A stretch of 64,000 nt of DNA from Neopestalotiopsis rosae (Eukaryota; Ascomycota; Sordariomycetes; Amphisphaeriales; Sporocadaceae), in NCBI GenBank assembly GCA_023078685.1, contig JALGAS010000007.1:3534001-3598000 (forward strand). The letters run 5' to 3'. The translations under genes were made by a program, and so were the position numbers. This document shows positions 1 through 11,921 of this stretch, one piece after another. The number at the start of each line of letters is the position of its first letter. Positions within the stretch are counted from its first letter, which is position 1. The notes beneath the pieces are model-generated. The model worked only from the letters and a program-made list of their open reading frames with translations, made no database searches and was not told the origin of the DNA.

Positions 1-901
1 AGTGTCATTTGCTTGTTCTAACCAAACCTGCAAAGTGCGAACGGGCATGTTACAATCATCTCCGACCAAAGACCTATGGCTCAGTGTGGATAGCGATTAC
101 GTTGATGCGCAGCAAGCAAATAGCCGCGCTTTGTGTGTCTTCTCAAAGGTAATGGCCTGGCATCACTTGATTTGAAAAGAGAATAACGTGGCCTTGTAAA
201 GGCAAAGATACAATATCATGACCATATTGTAGTATGCACTTGAGCGGAAATAACTAAGCTCTACCCAAGCCCGGTTGATTAGGTAGACGATCTCTCAAAG
301 GCTCCATGCTATTTGGGGCACTATGTTGTAATGCATGGCTGTCAGGGCTCAAGACAGGCAGGTTTTCATAAACATTTGTTTACTCCATTCTTGGCCTGGT
401 TCATGTTAATAGTCAAACATATCTGTCAGGTCCCGCAGTCAACACGTCAGATCTGAGACACTGCTAGGGGTGGCGCTCCGCCGTGCAGGCATGTATGCGA
501 TGCAATGTTCATTCCGTCGGCAAAAGTTGTTGCGGCCGATCACACAACACGGGAATACAAAGACAGTGGCGTGAAATAGCTGTTCAGTCATAACTCAATA
601 TGCCATAATATGATTTTGTAGTATGCACCTAATGATGAGGGAACGCCATGAAGATCCGTGACAGCCTGCGATTTTGTTTAGACAATGCAAATTGCGCCCT
701 TCCCGTTTCCCTGGCCCGCCTGGTCCCTACGTGATTGCTTCATGAGAAAAGATAAATTACCGCCCTTTATCCAAAGCCCAAGTATAACTCCGAGTAGAGC
801 TCTGAGCTCCTTATGCCGTCGCTGAAGATGACTTTGTGTTTGATATCTTTGAATCGTTGTCAGAGGCGCTGCCCAATGCTGCCCATCTAGTCGTCTTCCT
901 C
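1..901. other. Intergenic, no gene seen
   Basis: No open frame of useful length was found on either strand. The stretch lies downstream of the zinc-finger gene and is AT-rich. The 13-base word ttgtagtatgcac occurs twice (227-239 and 616-628), both times after a cata-rich run; its meaning is unknown. Confidence 0.5.
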
Positions 902-2030
902 TCAGTCTGACTGCTTCTTTCCTCCGTCTCGCCGTTTCTTCCGCAGCATCTCTGCCTCGTATACTCGTTTGGCGTCGGGGTGGTACTTTGTTCGCTTGGG
1001 CCCAGACGGTTCAGGATCTACGTGTAGCAACAAGTGAGATGTAAAGTTATCCGACCTGTACCTGTTGAACGACCGGTCACAGAATGGGCACTGGTCCAAT
1101 TGAACATCTGGATTATGTTTCCTAGAATATGAGGTCAGATGGTAGAGTCATCGTACGGCTACAAGTATAGAAGACGTACGTGTTCCAGTGTCTCTTGAGA
1201 TGCTCTGCTCTCTTGTAGCCGTTTCTGTTTGGGCACCCTGAGACCTCGCATTTGAACTTGCCAGAGGTAACCTTGGTAATGAGAGAGTCCATGGTACCAT
1301 TACTCTTGCCCTTCTTGCCAATGCGCCCACCATTCTGTACACGGTGAAGCAGGCTCGACTTTTGTTGCACGTCGTCGATAGACACCTGCCTCCTCAAATT
1401 GCTGCGCACATAGTGGGCAGGTAAACTGCTGCCTTCTTGGAGTGTCAGGTTCTTGAGGCACAATGTTGTCGACTGAGGAGACGCCAACTTTTCAGAGTAT
1501 GCAAAGGAACCTTGCGGAGGGCATAACCAGAGTGATGCATTATCAGGGCCCGAGTGATGTGCCGAATAGGAGGCCTGCTTGTGGTCGAACGGCGCCGATG
1601 GTATATGGTCAGAGAAAGAGTAGTCCAGGCCCGGGGGTGGAAAGTCCATCATCTGCTCGTAGCAGGGTAACGTCGAGTTCAAAAAGGCAGGCTGTTCAAA
1701 GTTCATGTTGTATGGTGATACCGTGGACCTTTTGCTTGGTGTCGATGGCTCAATATCTCGTGAATGAAATTCCGACTTGATGTTTGATGGAAAGTATCCT
1801 TCCATGGAGGAACCAGGCGGTGTGAAGTTGTAGTCTGATATAGATGTGAAACTCATTGAAGCAGAGTGCTGTTGGGGACTGGATCGTCCAGACTGTGGTG
1901 TGATTGGTACACAAGAAGGAGCGGTCGAAAAGCTGCGAGCGGATGAAGCACTCGATAGCTGGCTTCCGAAACTATTAAACTCATCCTCGTCATACTCTAG
2001 CGATATGTCCACATTGAAATGCTCCATCAT
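902..2030 (-). CDS. C2H2 zinc-finger transcription factor
   Basis: Two exons: 2030-1180 and 1121-902, with a 58 bp intron (1122-1179, gtacgt donor, ttctag acceptor). The joined protein has 356 residues. About 250 N-terminal residues are Ser/Pro/Thr-rich and low in complexity, as in fungal activators. They precede two zinc fingers near the C terminus: C261-x4-C266-x14-H281-x4-H286, and C295-x2-C298-x14-H313-x3-H317. The intron splits finger 1, so only the spliced form has both fingers complete. The tail is basic (KKRRDGGKK), a possible nuclear signal. The arrangement recalls fungal developmental regulators with two C-terminal C2H2 fingers, but I cannot assign it to BrlA, FlbC or another named factor. 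It probably binds DNA in the nucleus; its targets are unknown. Confidence 0.85.
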
Positions 2031-3393
2031 GGCAGCTCAACAGTGTAGGGTCTTTTTTGGCTGTTGGCTAAATAACAAACACTTTTTTAAAATTTGTGAC
2101 CAAAATGAGTTGAAGAAGCTCGTGGGGTATGCAAGAGGAATGAGGAAGGTAGACAATAGATATACCGTACGGAAGAGGTCCAACACTATCGAAATCGACA
2201 GACACACACCTCCCTTGACGCCTCTATAAGTCTCATTAAACCCCCAAGCAGGAATAGTCGACTTCAAAGTAAAAGACTTGCAAAGACACGGGCGGAGCCC
2301 CTGAGAGGAATGCTACTTGCGAAAGAAAAAAAGGCGCGCAATGTGGCGTAGGCGTGGGAAGGAAGAACTACGATAAGAGGCCGAGACCTGGGGGAGTACC
2401 TTTGACAAATCGGTAGTGGATAGAATAAAAAATAAAATAAAAAGAATAGATCAAGCCATGTTCAGCAAAGGATCTTGGAGGGCAGCAAAAAGTCTCCTGC
2501 TCAAAATCTGGCCAATTCAATCCATGGTCAAGACCCGAGAGTCTGGTTAGCCAGGATGGTTGAAAGGAATTAGAGCCAACAACTCATGTACGAGTGCATA
2601 ACCTACCCCGGCCAAGTTTGATCAAATGTCCCATCACAAGGAGCACTCCTGTTATTGTTGCTACTTCTGCTGCTGTTGTTATTTCTATATGTGTTATCAT
2701 ATAATTAGAAAATCCATGATGATGGTATTCTGAAAATCGGATGTGGTCTTTAAAGTGGATCAATGAACGGGATTCACACGAAAAGCAAACCGAAACTGGC
2801 CTTTCCTTTTCTTCTCATGTACGCAATACATGGAAAGCACCCATACATCATCCCAAGAGGCGCTGTTTGAGACAGACTCGTTGAGAAATTCTTTTCAAAG
2901 AGTCGCCACAAGGAGGTTTGTTCTATAGTCGACCCGTCTGGAATGGGATCAGGATGGAATGAGGTAAATAGAACAGACTTGTGGGGACGGCACCACGTCG
3001 TGAGCAGCCGAACCCAGACATGCAAGCAAGCCTGGCTGGCGCGTTTGCTTGTGGGCAACAATCAGCACCAGTGTCGACGACTGGCAACGGGATATCAAAG
3101 AGGCGATTGCATGGTCATTGGCGGATTCCGGCTACCTACCCATATGTTTGCTCTCATTGCGCATGATCAACGTGTAGCTAAGAAAAGGCGTGGGGGAACT
3201 TGGGTATTCCCGGCTTTTGGGGAGAACCCTGGACGAGGCACTTTTGTTCCCTACATGCATTTCATTCTATTCATCCGACAAATGCACACCCATAATAACT
3301 CAACTCGGCGTTATGCCGTGTTGGTTGGTAGGAGGTGAATAAATGCTGAAAGGAAGACAAAGAATGGAGAAGCGTCTTCTCGTCTCCGCCTTG

Positions 3394-3416
3394 TTTTTTT
3401 TTTTTTTTTTTTTTTT
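3394..3416. repeat. Poly(T) tract, 23 bases
   Basis: An uninterrupted run of 23 T on the plus strand. It could be an old poly(A) tail of a retrocopy on the minus strand or a simple slippage tract. No retroelement coding sequence is visible beside it. Confidence 0.9.
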
Positions 3417-5910
3417 AAACCTAGCTCCACTGCCTACAGGGTACTATTTGCTGTACCAACTCCCAGAAATCTTTTCTTTTGTCTGTAAACACTGTAATTG
3501 CGAACACGTTCATGCGGATCATTTATGTTTGGCGTCACTGGGCTGCAAGCCACGGGTTGAGGAGGTCGAGTGCGCGGCCCGATCTCACACCATGAATGGG
3601 GTGGCCGAATCTGGAGGGTCAAGGCACAATTGAATTAAACTTGTGTCACGGAACACAAAGAGCCCCCAAAACGGCACTACGAGATGTTGAGTAGCAAACA
3701 AGGCCAAGCAGTGATGGTCTTGCAGCACAAGTTCAGGTACATGCCTTTTCCAAGACTCGAAAGAGGGCAGGGTAAAAGGGAATAAAAAAAAAAGAGGAAG
3801 GAAATTACACGCGAGATCCTGGCTGCAGAGATCTCCCATACCCAAGTAGAACATAACAACTTGGATGAACTTCGCCACGACAGAGCGCCGTGAAAGCATC
3901 AGGGTCCTGGCTACCTGGAGAAATGGCCGTCGCTCTAGCGGCAACACGGCTGCCCTAAAGCACTAGCATTTGCACGCTAGGCACACAATTAGCGACCAGT
4001 TGGTACAATCTGATACTCTAGACAAATGGATCATTTACAAAGGGAACATTGACTTGTCAACACCACCTTGAATGCCCATGCCAATCTCGCTTGGCGGATG
4101 GTGAACACAATAACATGCCAATGTTCTCCAGAATGCGCAAAAGGAAAGCAACGCGTCTTGAGCCCAAGAGACTGTTCCTACTAGGGAATTCGATACATCC
4201 ATAGGCGGCCTGTTTGCTCAACAGAATAGCAATGATCACCCGCGTCACTGCCTATTTACACTACATGCGCAAATGCTTACGGGAGACACGCCAACTATTT
4301 CGACTTCCGAGCATGCAGCAGAAGCAGCACCAGAAGCGTCACTAGTCTTCATTCTCATCGCAAATGAAAAGCGCAATGGTTGCATACAAGCATGACGCCA
4401 CGCAGGCGAGCGGCACAAATCCTATCGCGTAAATGGTGCATCTGCGGGGGAGGCACTCTGACAACCCTGCAAGTAGGTAACCAACGGCTTTCTCAACTCA
4501 TGTATGTACTACATCAGATATATCGTAAGATTTGGGCCCTGGCCGTTACTCCTCCAGGGAACCTGAGTCCTCTCAGGGCAAGGTTCACCCAGAAGCCCTG
4601 TGGAGAGTCAACGGGCTGGACAAAGAGAGACACCACCCTACCATTCCGGTCCATCGACGTCGATCTAGATCTAGAGACTAGGACCCAGTGGGCTTGGCTG
4701 GAAAGACCAGACCAAGCAATGAAGCAACCAACCCTAGCCGCATATTGCTGTCATCACGTTGGGCTGCCAAGTCATGAAACTTTTATGCTCCGATGTGTAA
4801 TCTTGGTTCTCTGACTATTCTGCTATCTGTACTCAATCAAAGACCGAATTGACGATCATCATATCATACTAAGACGGCACCGATCCGTTGACTCTATTAA
4901 TTTCATTCGTCGACATCCAGCAGCTCGTGAGGGGTCATATACTCCAAGAAGCAAGTCTGCCCCCGGCATTCTGCATCCCCTTCTGCTTTCAGATCCGTGA
5001 TCTATCATAAACGGTGCTACGCTGCTCTCTGCCAAATCCAATATCGGAGACTGGCAGAGTGGGCCCCTGTCCAGAAACCAGTAAATACCCAGACCCTTGT
5101 GGACCACAGATCATGCAGTCGAGTGAAGCAAATCTGACAGGAGCCCAAAGTATAACGACCCTGATTGAATACCAAGGCAATATGCGTAGCTCACTACCAG
5201 ATCAGGCCGGCGTGATTTGACAATCCGATATACCCCTTGAGCAGTCAGCTCGCTGTCTACCAACTTTTACTGTTGTGGCATCCTTTTTCTTTTGACGCCC
5301 CAAGCTGCAGGCCAAACTGTACACATAATCCTGTACAAGTGACATTCAATCGAAATCTATTCCGTTCTCACGCCATAGCACACAGTTGTTATGACGACTC
5401 ACTTGCTCGAGGTTTTGGGCAAGGTCACACAATTCGAGTCTGCAGGATCTTGTATTACTCGGCACCGCCGTGAATTGTCACACCCGGGAAAGCCGCCAGT
5501 CCTACATCGGCCACGGGTAGCGACAGTCACCGGCATGCCCCCTCGGTCTCTCTCTATGCCAGCCTCGCACGCGAGGATGACCCCATATTATTGGACCGTG
5601 CTTGGTTGCGTTGAAGAGCACTGCAGGATGCGCAAGCCCATAGTCCTAAGTCTGTCATTGACTTGCGCAAAATGGTGCAAAGAGTCCAATCGGGGCAGAG
5701 CCGTCATCAGCGGGGGCGCAAGGGATTTTTCAAGTCGCGTCCTTGGCACCACGATCGACTCCTATTGTATCTCTCGAGGCTTTTACTCGTCGACATGATC
5801 ATGTAGGTTCCAGAGGACTGAGGATGATCGGGCCGGTCAAAGGTTGGAGGCAAAGGTAAAAGATGTGCTCTCGTTCAGCATCGACGTGAGAGAAACGGCA
5901 ATCTCTGGTG

Positions 5911-5917
5911 TATAAAT
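5911..5917 (+). promoter_or_regulatory. TATA box of small Cys-rich gene
   Basis: The sequence tataaat lies 131 bases before the ATG at 6042, a normal distance for fungal genes with short leaders, and supports transcription on the plus strand. Confidence 0.45.
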
Positions 5918-6041
5918 ATCACCAATATCCTTCCTTGGGACTTTGGAGAGGATCGCATCCAAAGCACGTCTGACTGTACCCTCCCCTCCACAAGTACTCA
6001 CCTATTGCTCATCTATAAGAGCCAGCAATCTTGACAACACC

Positions 6042-6257
6042 ATGTGCTACAATAGAGTCCAGGTCCACAATTGCGAGCCCGCATGTACGCAGGATGTGCA
6101 ACGAGATCATTGCGACCATTTCAAGCGTTACGGATATTGCGGCAATAGCGATTTCAATAACACAGGCTACGGAAAAGGCGCAGCAGTGAGGCAGGAAATA
6201 CTGAGCAACGACCCTTGTCCCAAGAAAGGTCACAAGGAGAAGGATGCAGGTGAGTAG
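6042..6257 (+). CDS. Small cysteine-rich protein
   Basis: An ATG at 6042 opens a 71-residue frame that begins MCYNRVQVHNC and has seven cysteines. The MCY start followed by a Cys/His/Tyr-rich segment is common among small uncharacterised ascomycete proteins (typically MCY, then Cys, then HAxxxCxxYG-like words); here the counterpart is RDHCDHFKRYGYC. There is no signal peptide, so it is probably cytoplasmic or nuclear. The C terminus is charged and Lys-rich. The last codons overlap a near-perfect splice donor (cag|gtgagt at 6250). Splicing to an acceptor at 6317-6318 would replace the last residues with a short AINKTM end (stop 6336-6338). Either end is possible. The function is unknown. Confidence 0.55.
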   Translation: MCYNRVQVHNCEPACTQDVQRDHCDHFKRYGYCGNSDFNNTGYGKGAAVRQEILSNDPCPKKGHKEKDAGE

Positions 6258-6338
6258 ACAACTTGGCTCTCATTGCATCTCGGAGTGATACGTGGATGCT
6301 GAAGCGCAAACCAACCAGCTATCAACAAGACGATGTAG

Positions 6339-7924
6339 ATTGGACTGTGCCGTTGTTACAAAAAGGGCGGCATTGTTAGCACCCATGGTCAATGGTGCAA
6401 TCTCAAATATGTCGTGACGTGGAACATATTTGGTGCAGACAAGTGTAAAGGTCATCACGCCTTTCTCGGATATGTTTCTTATGGCGAGCTATAGCTATGT
6501 AATTGGAGCCCAAAGGTTTTGGGGAGGGACGCTCATTACATCAATTCACTTGGTAACTCTAAATTTTAGCTTCATCCATGTGAAATGGTCATGTTCAGCC
6601 CTATGCATTGTACAACTTTAAATGAGCCGCATGTGATGGATATAAGATTGCATCGACTTTGGCACAAATCGACATGCCAATGGTGCTGATGCACCTCCCG
6701 AGCTCACGGAGGAATTGATGAGAACAAATGGTTTCTGTACGATTGATTTTGCATTAATCGGCCACGTCAGAAGTTAATATCACCAGAATATGATTGTCAG
6801 GCTGTTTCCTGGTACTCGGGCATTGTCGTACGCCGGACGCATGCAAGAGACAACCGAGTGGCACGACAGTCAAGATGCATTTCCTCTTTCTCGGGGTCAT
6901 CTCATCACGAGCTCGGGATACTCGAGACAGACTACCACATGTATCCCCTCGAGCTTCCTCGTCATCTTCTCTTGGAATTCGTGCAATCTCATGTAGGAAT
7001 CCGTGCAGCTGCGTATCTTATTGAGGCTATTCGCTGAATTGCCCACCTCTCCACCCAACTATTTAAAGCTAACATGCGCGACGCAGCCAACCTTGTTAGA
7101 GGCGCTGCAGAGTATCTCGAAAGAGAATATGAATGGGTCCCCGTCATACAGCGTATTACGCATTGACCGAGACGTTTGCCGCAAAAGCCGAGAATCTGTA
7201 CGCACTCTGGTCTCGAGGAAAGGCCGACGGCATGTGTCCGTCGATTCTGGTTGGTCCAGCATTCAGAAAATATGATAGGTTGAAATAGAATGAACAGTAA
7301 TGTGACGAACTGGTCCATGCAGTGCCCAAGAACGGCATGCAGGTGGATCGGATTACCTAGCAGTCCTGCCGTATGGGGGACGTACATGATGCACGCTGAA
7401 GCGACAATTACTGATTGGGCTTGGAGTCGTTGCCACACGCACCGGTCAGTCATCAGGCAAGCACCTGACGGGTGGCGGGAGAATATCGTGGCAGATGGCA
7501 CTGATGTGACCATGTCAGAAAAAGCAAAATCTGCAAAGAGCTGTGTAGTATCCCGATTCATAAGGGCTTGAAACCTGCTTAAGTTGTACCACCTGCCAAG
7601 TCGTGACAGAGTCCAAGATGGGAAAATGCCTTCTTATCGTCTTGGAATTGACCTGGACCCACCCGGAAGACATGGAGCGCATCTAACCGTTACTGAGAGG
7701 GCTAATCAGATATCAAAAGGGCCGTGAGAGTTGTAAGACTCCCTCCCAATCCGTTTCACGTCTCATGGCATTGCTTCGCTTATCCCCACCTGTGCGGCCA
7801 AGCATTCAAGAAAACGCGACTCTTGGCGCCTGGTAGGAGCGCGCCTCTACCATGCCAAAAACCTGATGCTTGCAATATGCTTCATTACTCATATGCTGCT
7901 CATATCATGGGTGCTACTGCCTGA
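6339..7924. other. Intergenic with a coding-like relic
   Basis: There is no intact gene. Around 7075-7380 the plus strand carries short protein-like segments in different frames (listed separately). The rest shows nothing beyond short chance frames; the right end is the 3' flank of the eIF2B gamma gene. Confidence 0.4.
7075..7380 (+). pseudogene. Possible decayed coding relic
   Basis: After a TATA-like ctatttaaa (7060-7068), an ATG at 7075 starts MRDAANLVRGAAEYLERE and runs to a stop near 7165. From about 7153 a different frame stays open to about 7285 with protein-like composition (AYYALTETFAAKAENLYALW, then SRGKADGMCPSILVG). A third short segment (DELVHAVPKNGMQVDRIT) follows near 7308. The frames could be joined only by small indels, not by good introns, so this looks like a broken gene. 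The family is not recognised and the call is weak. Confidence 0.25.
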
Positions 7925-9690
7925 CTAGCCCATCAAATCTACGCCGTCGTCGTCGGCCATGAGCGCATCCTGCAATTCTTCTTCCGTAGCCTCAAGACCC
8001 TCGCTGCTCATGAACTTGTTATCCTTGTCCTCGGCTAGTCCAGTTAGTCAGAAAATGAACGACAGACAAGGCAAAAGGGAGGATGCCGACTTACTCTTGG
8101 GCTCAACCAGGAGGTTCTCTTGCACCTCACACTCGGTCAGGGTAGAACCCTCTCCAATCTCACTTCTCTTTCCCAGAATGCATCGCGTCAATTTGCAGCC
8201 CTTGCCAACCACCACACCATCCATCAGTACACATTGGAATAACTTGGCTCCTTCCTTAATCTGGCAATTAGCACCAATGACGCACTCCTTGATGGATGTC
8301 TTTTCCTCTACGGTGACATTGTCAGCAAGTAGAGAATCCTGTTTCGTAATGGTCGTCCGCGGCTTGACACCTTCGGGATAAGCAACCTTGCGCGAATGGG
8401 CCAAGACGGAAGCCTCTGCGCCTGCTTCCTCAATGGACGGTAGTTTGGCCAACTGCAAGGAGACAGAGAGCAAGATCTGTGCGGTATCAACTCGGCGAAT
8501 GAGAGGACCTGTCGGATCCGTGGGTTGCAGATATGCGAGCATTGGGGGCACCCCAGAGCCTTGATCCTTGGAGGAAGCCAAAGAAGTGCTACGCGTCGGC
8601 GAGTGAGCCTCGTTTGTGGGTGATGCATCACCGTCGCTAAATGGGCTCATGATGCCCTTGCCGTGTCCACCGAGATCGCCAATCGACGATTTTAAAATAT
8701 CCGAGAAGCCGAGCTTCTCCGCCAGTCCGTCCTGCCAGGTCGACTTGGCCCACCAACCAATCACATCCTCTCCCAGAGTTTCTAGACGAGGGTTCTTGGA
8801 GATAAAGTCCAGTATCCAGTGAGGGAGAATGTAGATATGCGCGTCCCGGTGAGAAGTCAGCATTCTAAGTCTGGGATGCTTCCGTAACAAGCCATGACGG
8901 ATAGGGAAGCCCTTCTTCTCTTCGGCAAGGTCTTTCAGTGAGTCGGTAGGCATGGAAAGTGCCAGGTTTGAAAGCTGCGACAGTAATGAGTCCTTGGGAG
9001 TCGGCACCGTCGGTTGGGCAAGTGGCGTGGTCGCGATGAAATCTGTCTCTTCGCCCTTGATGGGCGTAGCAGTCTTTGTCTCGTACCATACTCCAAGTCC
9101 TCCGCTGGGTTGGGCAGGCTCGGCGTAGGGCGCCGTAGCGCGAACCATCCATGCCTGGAGCAATTTGTCTCCTCCAAGCTCACAAACAAGATCACAAGGC
9201 AGGACAACAAAGTCGGAAGTAAGAATCTTCCTGACTTGGGGCAACCGAAGGATCTCGGCAGTGCCTGTTGTGAGATCAAGGTCTTCTGGCGCCAGCAGGT
9301 CCGGATGCGGGTGTGGAAGTCCCGTCAAGAACGGGTTGGTGTTCAAGGCTGTCTTGATAGCAGTGACGGCCGAGGGGGGGCAAATAAGTGTAATATCTAA
9401 TTGACAGTCAGTTTCCAAGAATATGTTGTCTAGTGCAATCGACCGTCTCTGACTGGACACCCCAGCAGCATTCGGAGACACACAAATAGCTGATGCGACG
9501 GTCACTTACCGGTTATACCAGTTCGGTAACAAAAGTCGAGAGGATACCATACCATGGGCCTGTTAGCGATGGGCAACAGTGCCTTTGGGTTTTCGTCCGG
9601 ATTGGCTGTGAATGTCGGAAAGGATGAGCCTGGGCCACATAATATTATGGCCTGTAGCCCAGGCGAGGGCATCGACACGGCGTGAGGCAT
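7925..9690 (-). CDS. GCD1: Translation initiation factor eIF2B gamma subunit
   Basis: Three exons: 9690-9510, 9396-8095 and 8034-7925. The introns are 9397-9509 (113 bp) and 8035-8094 (60 bp, ctaac branch). The product has 530 residues. The N terminus has the nucleotidyltransferase-like fold (LQAIILCGPGSSFPTF, then NPKALLPIANRPMVWYPLDF). The C-terminal half has hexapeptide-type left-handed beta-helix repeats (IGANCQIKEG, VVGKGCKLTRC, ILGKRSEIGEG). The tail is acidic (LMADDDGVDLMG). This subunit, with epsilon, forms the catalytic part of the eIF2B complex that reloads eIF2 with GTP and is the target of eIF2-alpha kinases. The ATG at 9690 was chosen because the frame further upstream has no ATG; a second in-frame ATG lies at 9672. 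A Ser/Gly-rich insertion in the middle looks disordered. Confidence 0.9.
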
Positions 9691-10589
9691 GGCCGTTTGT
9701 GTATGGACTGTCGAGGTTGCAGGTGTTGCTGTTGCTGAATGAGTAGTGGGGTGCAAAACCCTCGAGGTAGAATTTGCGCTCGCTACGACTAATCCTGGAT
9801 ATTGCAGAGCAGCACAAAAAGTGACAGATATGAGGTTGAATGAGCCCGAGAGCAGATGGACTGGCGTGTGAGTTCACCAGGTTCTTGTCAAGTCAGCCTC
9901 GCGTTGTCGAAATAAAGTCACGGGCAAAATTACATTCAAGTGCCATTGAATTTCCATGAAGAGTCATCGCTGCGCTGTGCTTGAGGTGGGGCAGCCGAAG
10001 AACGTGAAGCCAATCAGATTCCAAATCTGGTGAAGTCAATCTGTTTTCTCCCTGGTCGCACATGCAATTTGGGGAATAAATTATTTAGAATCATTTGAAT
10101 GTATCAACTCCAGCTCTTTTCATGTAGTTTCTCATTTCCAGCGTGGAAAAACAATATTGTTGTGAGAGAGCTATCTACTACCAATGATGATTCTACCACA
10201 GGCTTTCCGAGTTCGCTTCATTGATGTTGGGTTGCCAATTCGACCATGATGCAGCTGTCTGCCGGTTGACAATCGCTGGCAGCCCAGCCGTTGCCCCGCT
10301 ACCCAGATCGACCTCGGCTTCTTGTCCGACTCGTTCAACTGCCATGGAATCGGACCCATCAGCCTTGTCGCTTATTAGTAGCTTGTTGACCAGCCACCAT
10401 TAACTCGGATCTGGGGGAGCATTCATAGCTCCAAAGCTGCTTGTGTCCCAGCCCACGAGTTTTGGGGTCTTTTTGATGCCGCGGCGTCTCGATTGTTCAT
10501 TCAACCTTGGCCACCTCACGTCTTGCAGCCTGTCTTTCTCGGGCAAATGACGTTGCATGCCATGATATCGAACTGAATTCCCGCCTCAA
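9691..10589. other. Divergent promoter region
   Basis: About 0.9 kb lies between the starts of eIF2B gamma (-) and the Pex22-like gene (+). No gene is seen, only short frames. It must hold both promoters; no convincing TATA element was picked out. Confidence 0.4.
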
Positions 10590-11921
10590 ATGTCGTCCGA
10601 TTCACGATCCCGCCGGCGAGGCGTCTGGAGCCACTGGGTTCCACTTGCCGTCACCGTCACCGTTGCGACTGTTGGCATTGCCGCTTGGGCATGGAGCCAG
10701 CGCCAAAGCGAGGAGGAAGAGGAAGAGGAAGAATCTCCACCGGCCGATCTCGATTATGAAAATGCCGACTATGGCGACAATCCCGCATACGGAGCCGCCA
10801 ACCGCACTCATCAGTACTCCAAAGCCGAGAGCGCTACATATGGTGTTACCGATCCGCACCTAGAGGCTCAGCAGAACGCGGGATGGGGCAATTCCATGTC
10901 TGGGGCATTGCGCCGGACACCTAGCCCGCAGCAGTTTCTCAGCAACGCCGGCAAGGCCGTTACGGCTGGTGTAGGTGCCGTCGGCGCCGCCATGGGCAGT
11001 GCATTGGCCGCCATTAGAGAGGACAACATTGCGTATGCAGACCACGAAACTTGGTCCGAGGAGGCATCTTCCAGGAAAGGAAAAGACAAGTCCTTGTCTA
11101 ATCAGTCGCGCGATCCGAGCAAACTCAGAAAGGCGGTTGCGGTTGTTGTTTCTGCCGATTCCAACTTGGAAGATTTCGACGAGGCCAACTTCCATGAGCA
11201 CGCGGTATGAACAGCCTGACTTGCTGGCAATTCTTGTTTCGCCTCCTAACTAATTATTACCAGTCTATTCTGTCGCACATTCCCCGAAATACGGATTTCT
11301 CAAAGATCAAGTTGTTCATTTTAATCCACTCGCCGGGCCTCAAGGATAGTACCATTGAAACGCCGGCAAGTAACCTGCCTCCAGCGTCTCTAAGTTCTTC
11401 ATTCTCAAACATTAGTCACAACCAGGCCCAGACACCTGGAGATGAGACCAAGAGTCCGCTGTATGTTATTTCCCCCAACCTAATTCGTTCTCTATGCACA
11501 AAGCTGACCTCGGTGCAGACTGAAATCGAATGGAGACGCTGCCTTTAATGCTGTGTACTCGCAGGCTCTGACTCTGGTGGAGAAGGAGACCATGATTCTT
11601 CCATTTTCAACCAGAGATGGCTACGTACATATCCTCCACCATTTGCAGCCCGAAATTGTCTATCTCCAAGAATCGCTGGCTGGTGACAACGGCAGCCAGA
11701 TTACTCGCTTGCAGACTTGGCTCAGATACGACGTTATCCTCATCGTTGGGGATGGCGGACATGGAGGCCTTGCCGATAGTGAATCAGAAGCTGAGAAGCA
11801 CGATAGCCGCGAAAAATGGTGGCACAGAGAGGATAGAGTCGGAAGGGGAAGAGGTGTCGTCGTTGTGGATAGTGGGAGGGTGAGCGACGATTGGGCACGT
11901 AGGGTGCAAGGCAAGGAGTAA
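10590..11921 (+). CDS. PEX22: Pex22-like peroxin
   Basis: Three exons: 10590-11204, 11264-11460 and 11519-11921. The introns are 59 and 58 bp with cctaac and ctgac branch sites, and the product has 404 residues. A short basic start (SRSRRR) is followed by one hydrophobic segment (VPLAVTVTVATVGIAAWAW, about residues 17-35) and a run of eight glutamates. The C-terminal half is a soluble alpha/beta domain (AVAVVVSADSNLEDF, then IKLFILIHSPG, then YDVILIVGDGGHGG). This matches fungal Pex22-like proteins, which sit in the peroxisomal membrane, hold the ubiquitin-conjugating enzyme Pex4 at the cytosolic face and so support recycling of the import receptor Pex5. The family assignment rests on overall layout and the WVPLAVTVTVAT-type membrane segment; Pex22 is poorly conserved. 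Confidence 0.75.

Larger units (their letters stand above)
2031..6041. other. Long intergenic stretch
   Basis: This 4 kb contains only short open frames without recognisable motifs, many lacking ATG starts. It includes the presumed promoter of the zinc-finger gene (from 2031 rightwards) and of the small Cys-rich gene (left of 6042). A run of 23 T lies at 3394-3416. The stretch 2630-2720 is rich in simple gttgtt/gctgctg words. Nothing here supports a gene. Confidence 0.4.

Noticed and set aside
4380..4814. 144-codon plus-strand frame
   Set aside because: It lacks an ATG start and any motif, and has no splice structure or homologous feel.
6989..7561. 190-codon minus-strand frame
   Set aside because: It has no motif and odd composition, and the plus strand looks more coding-like. 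Judged a shadow.
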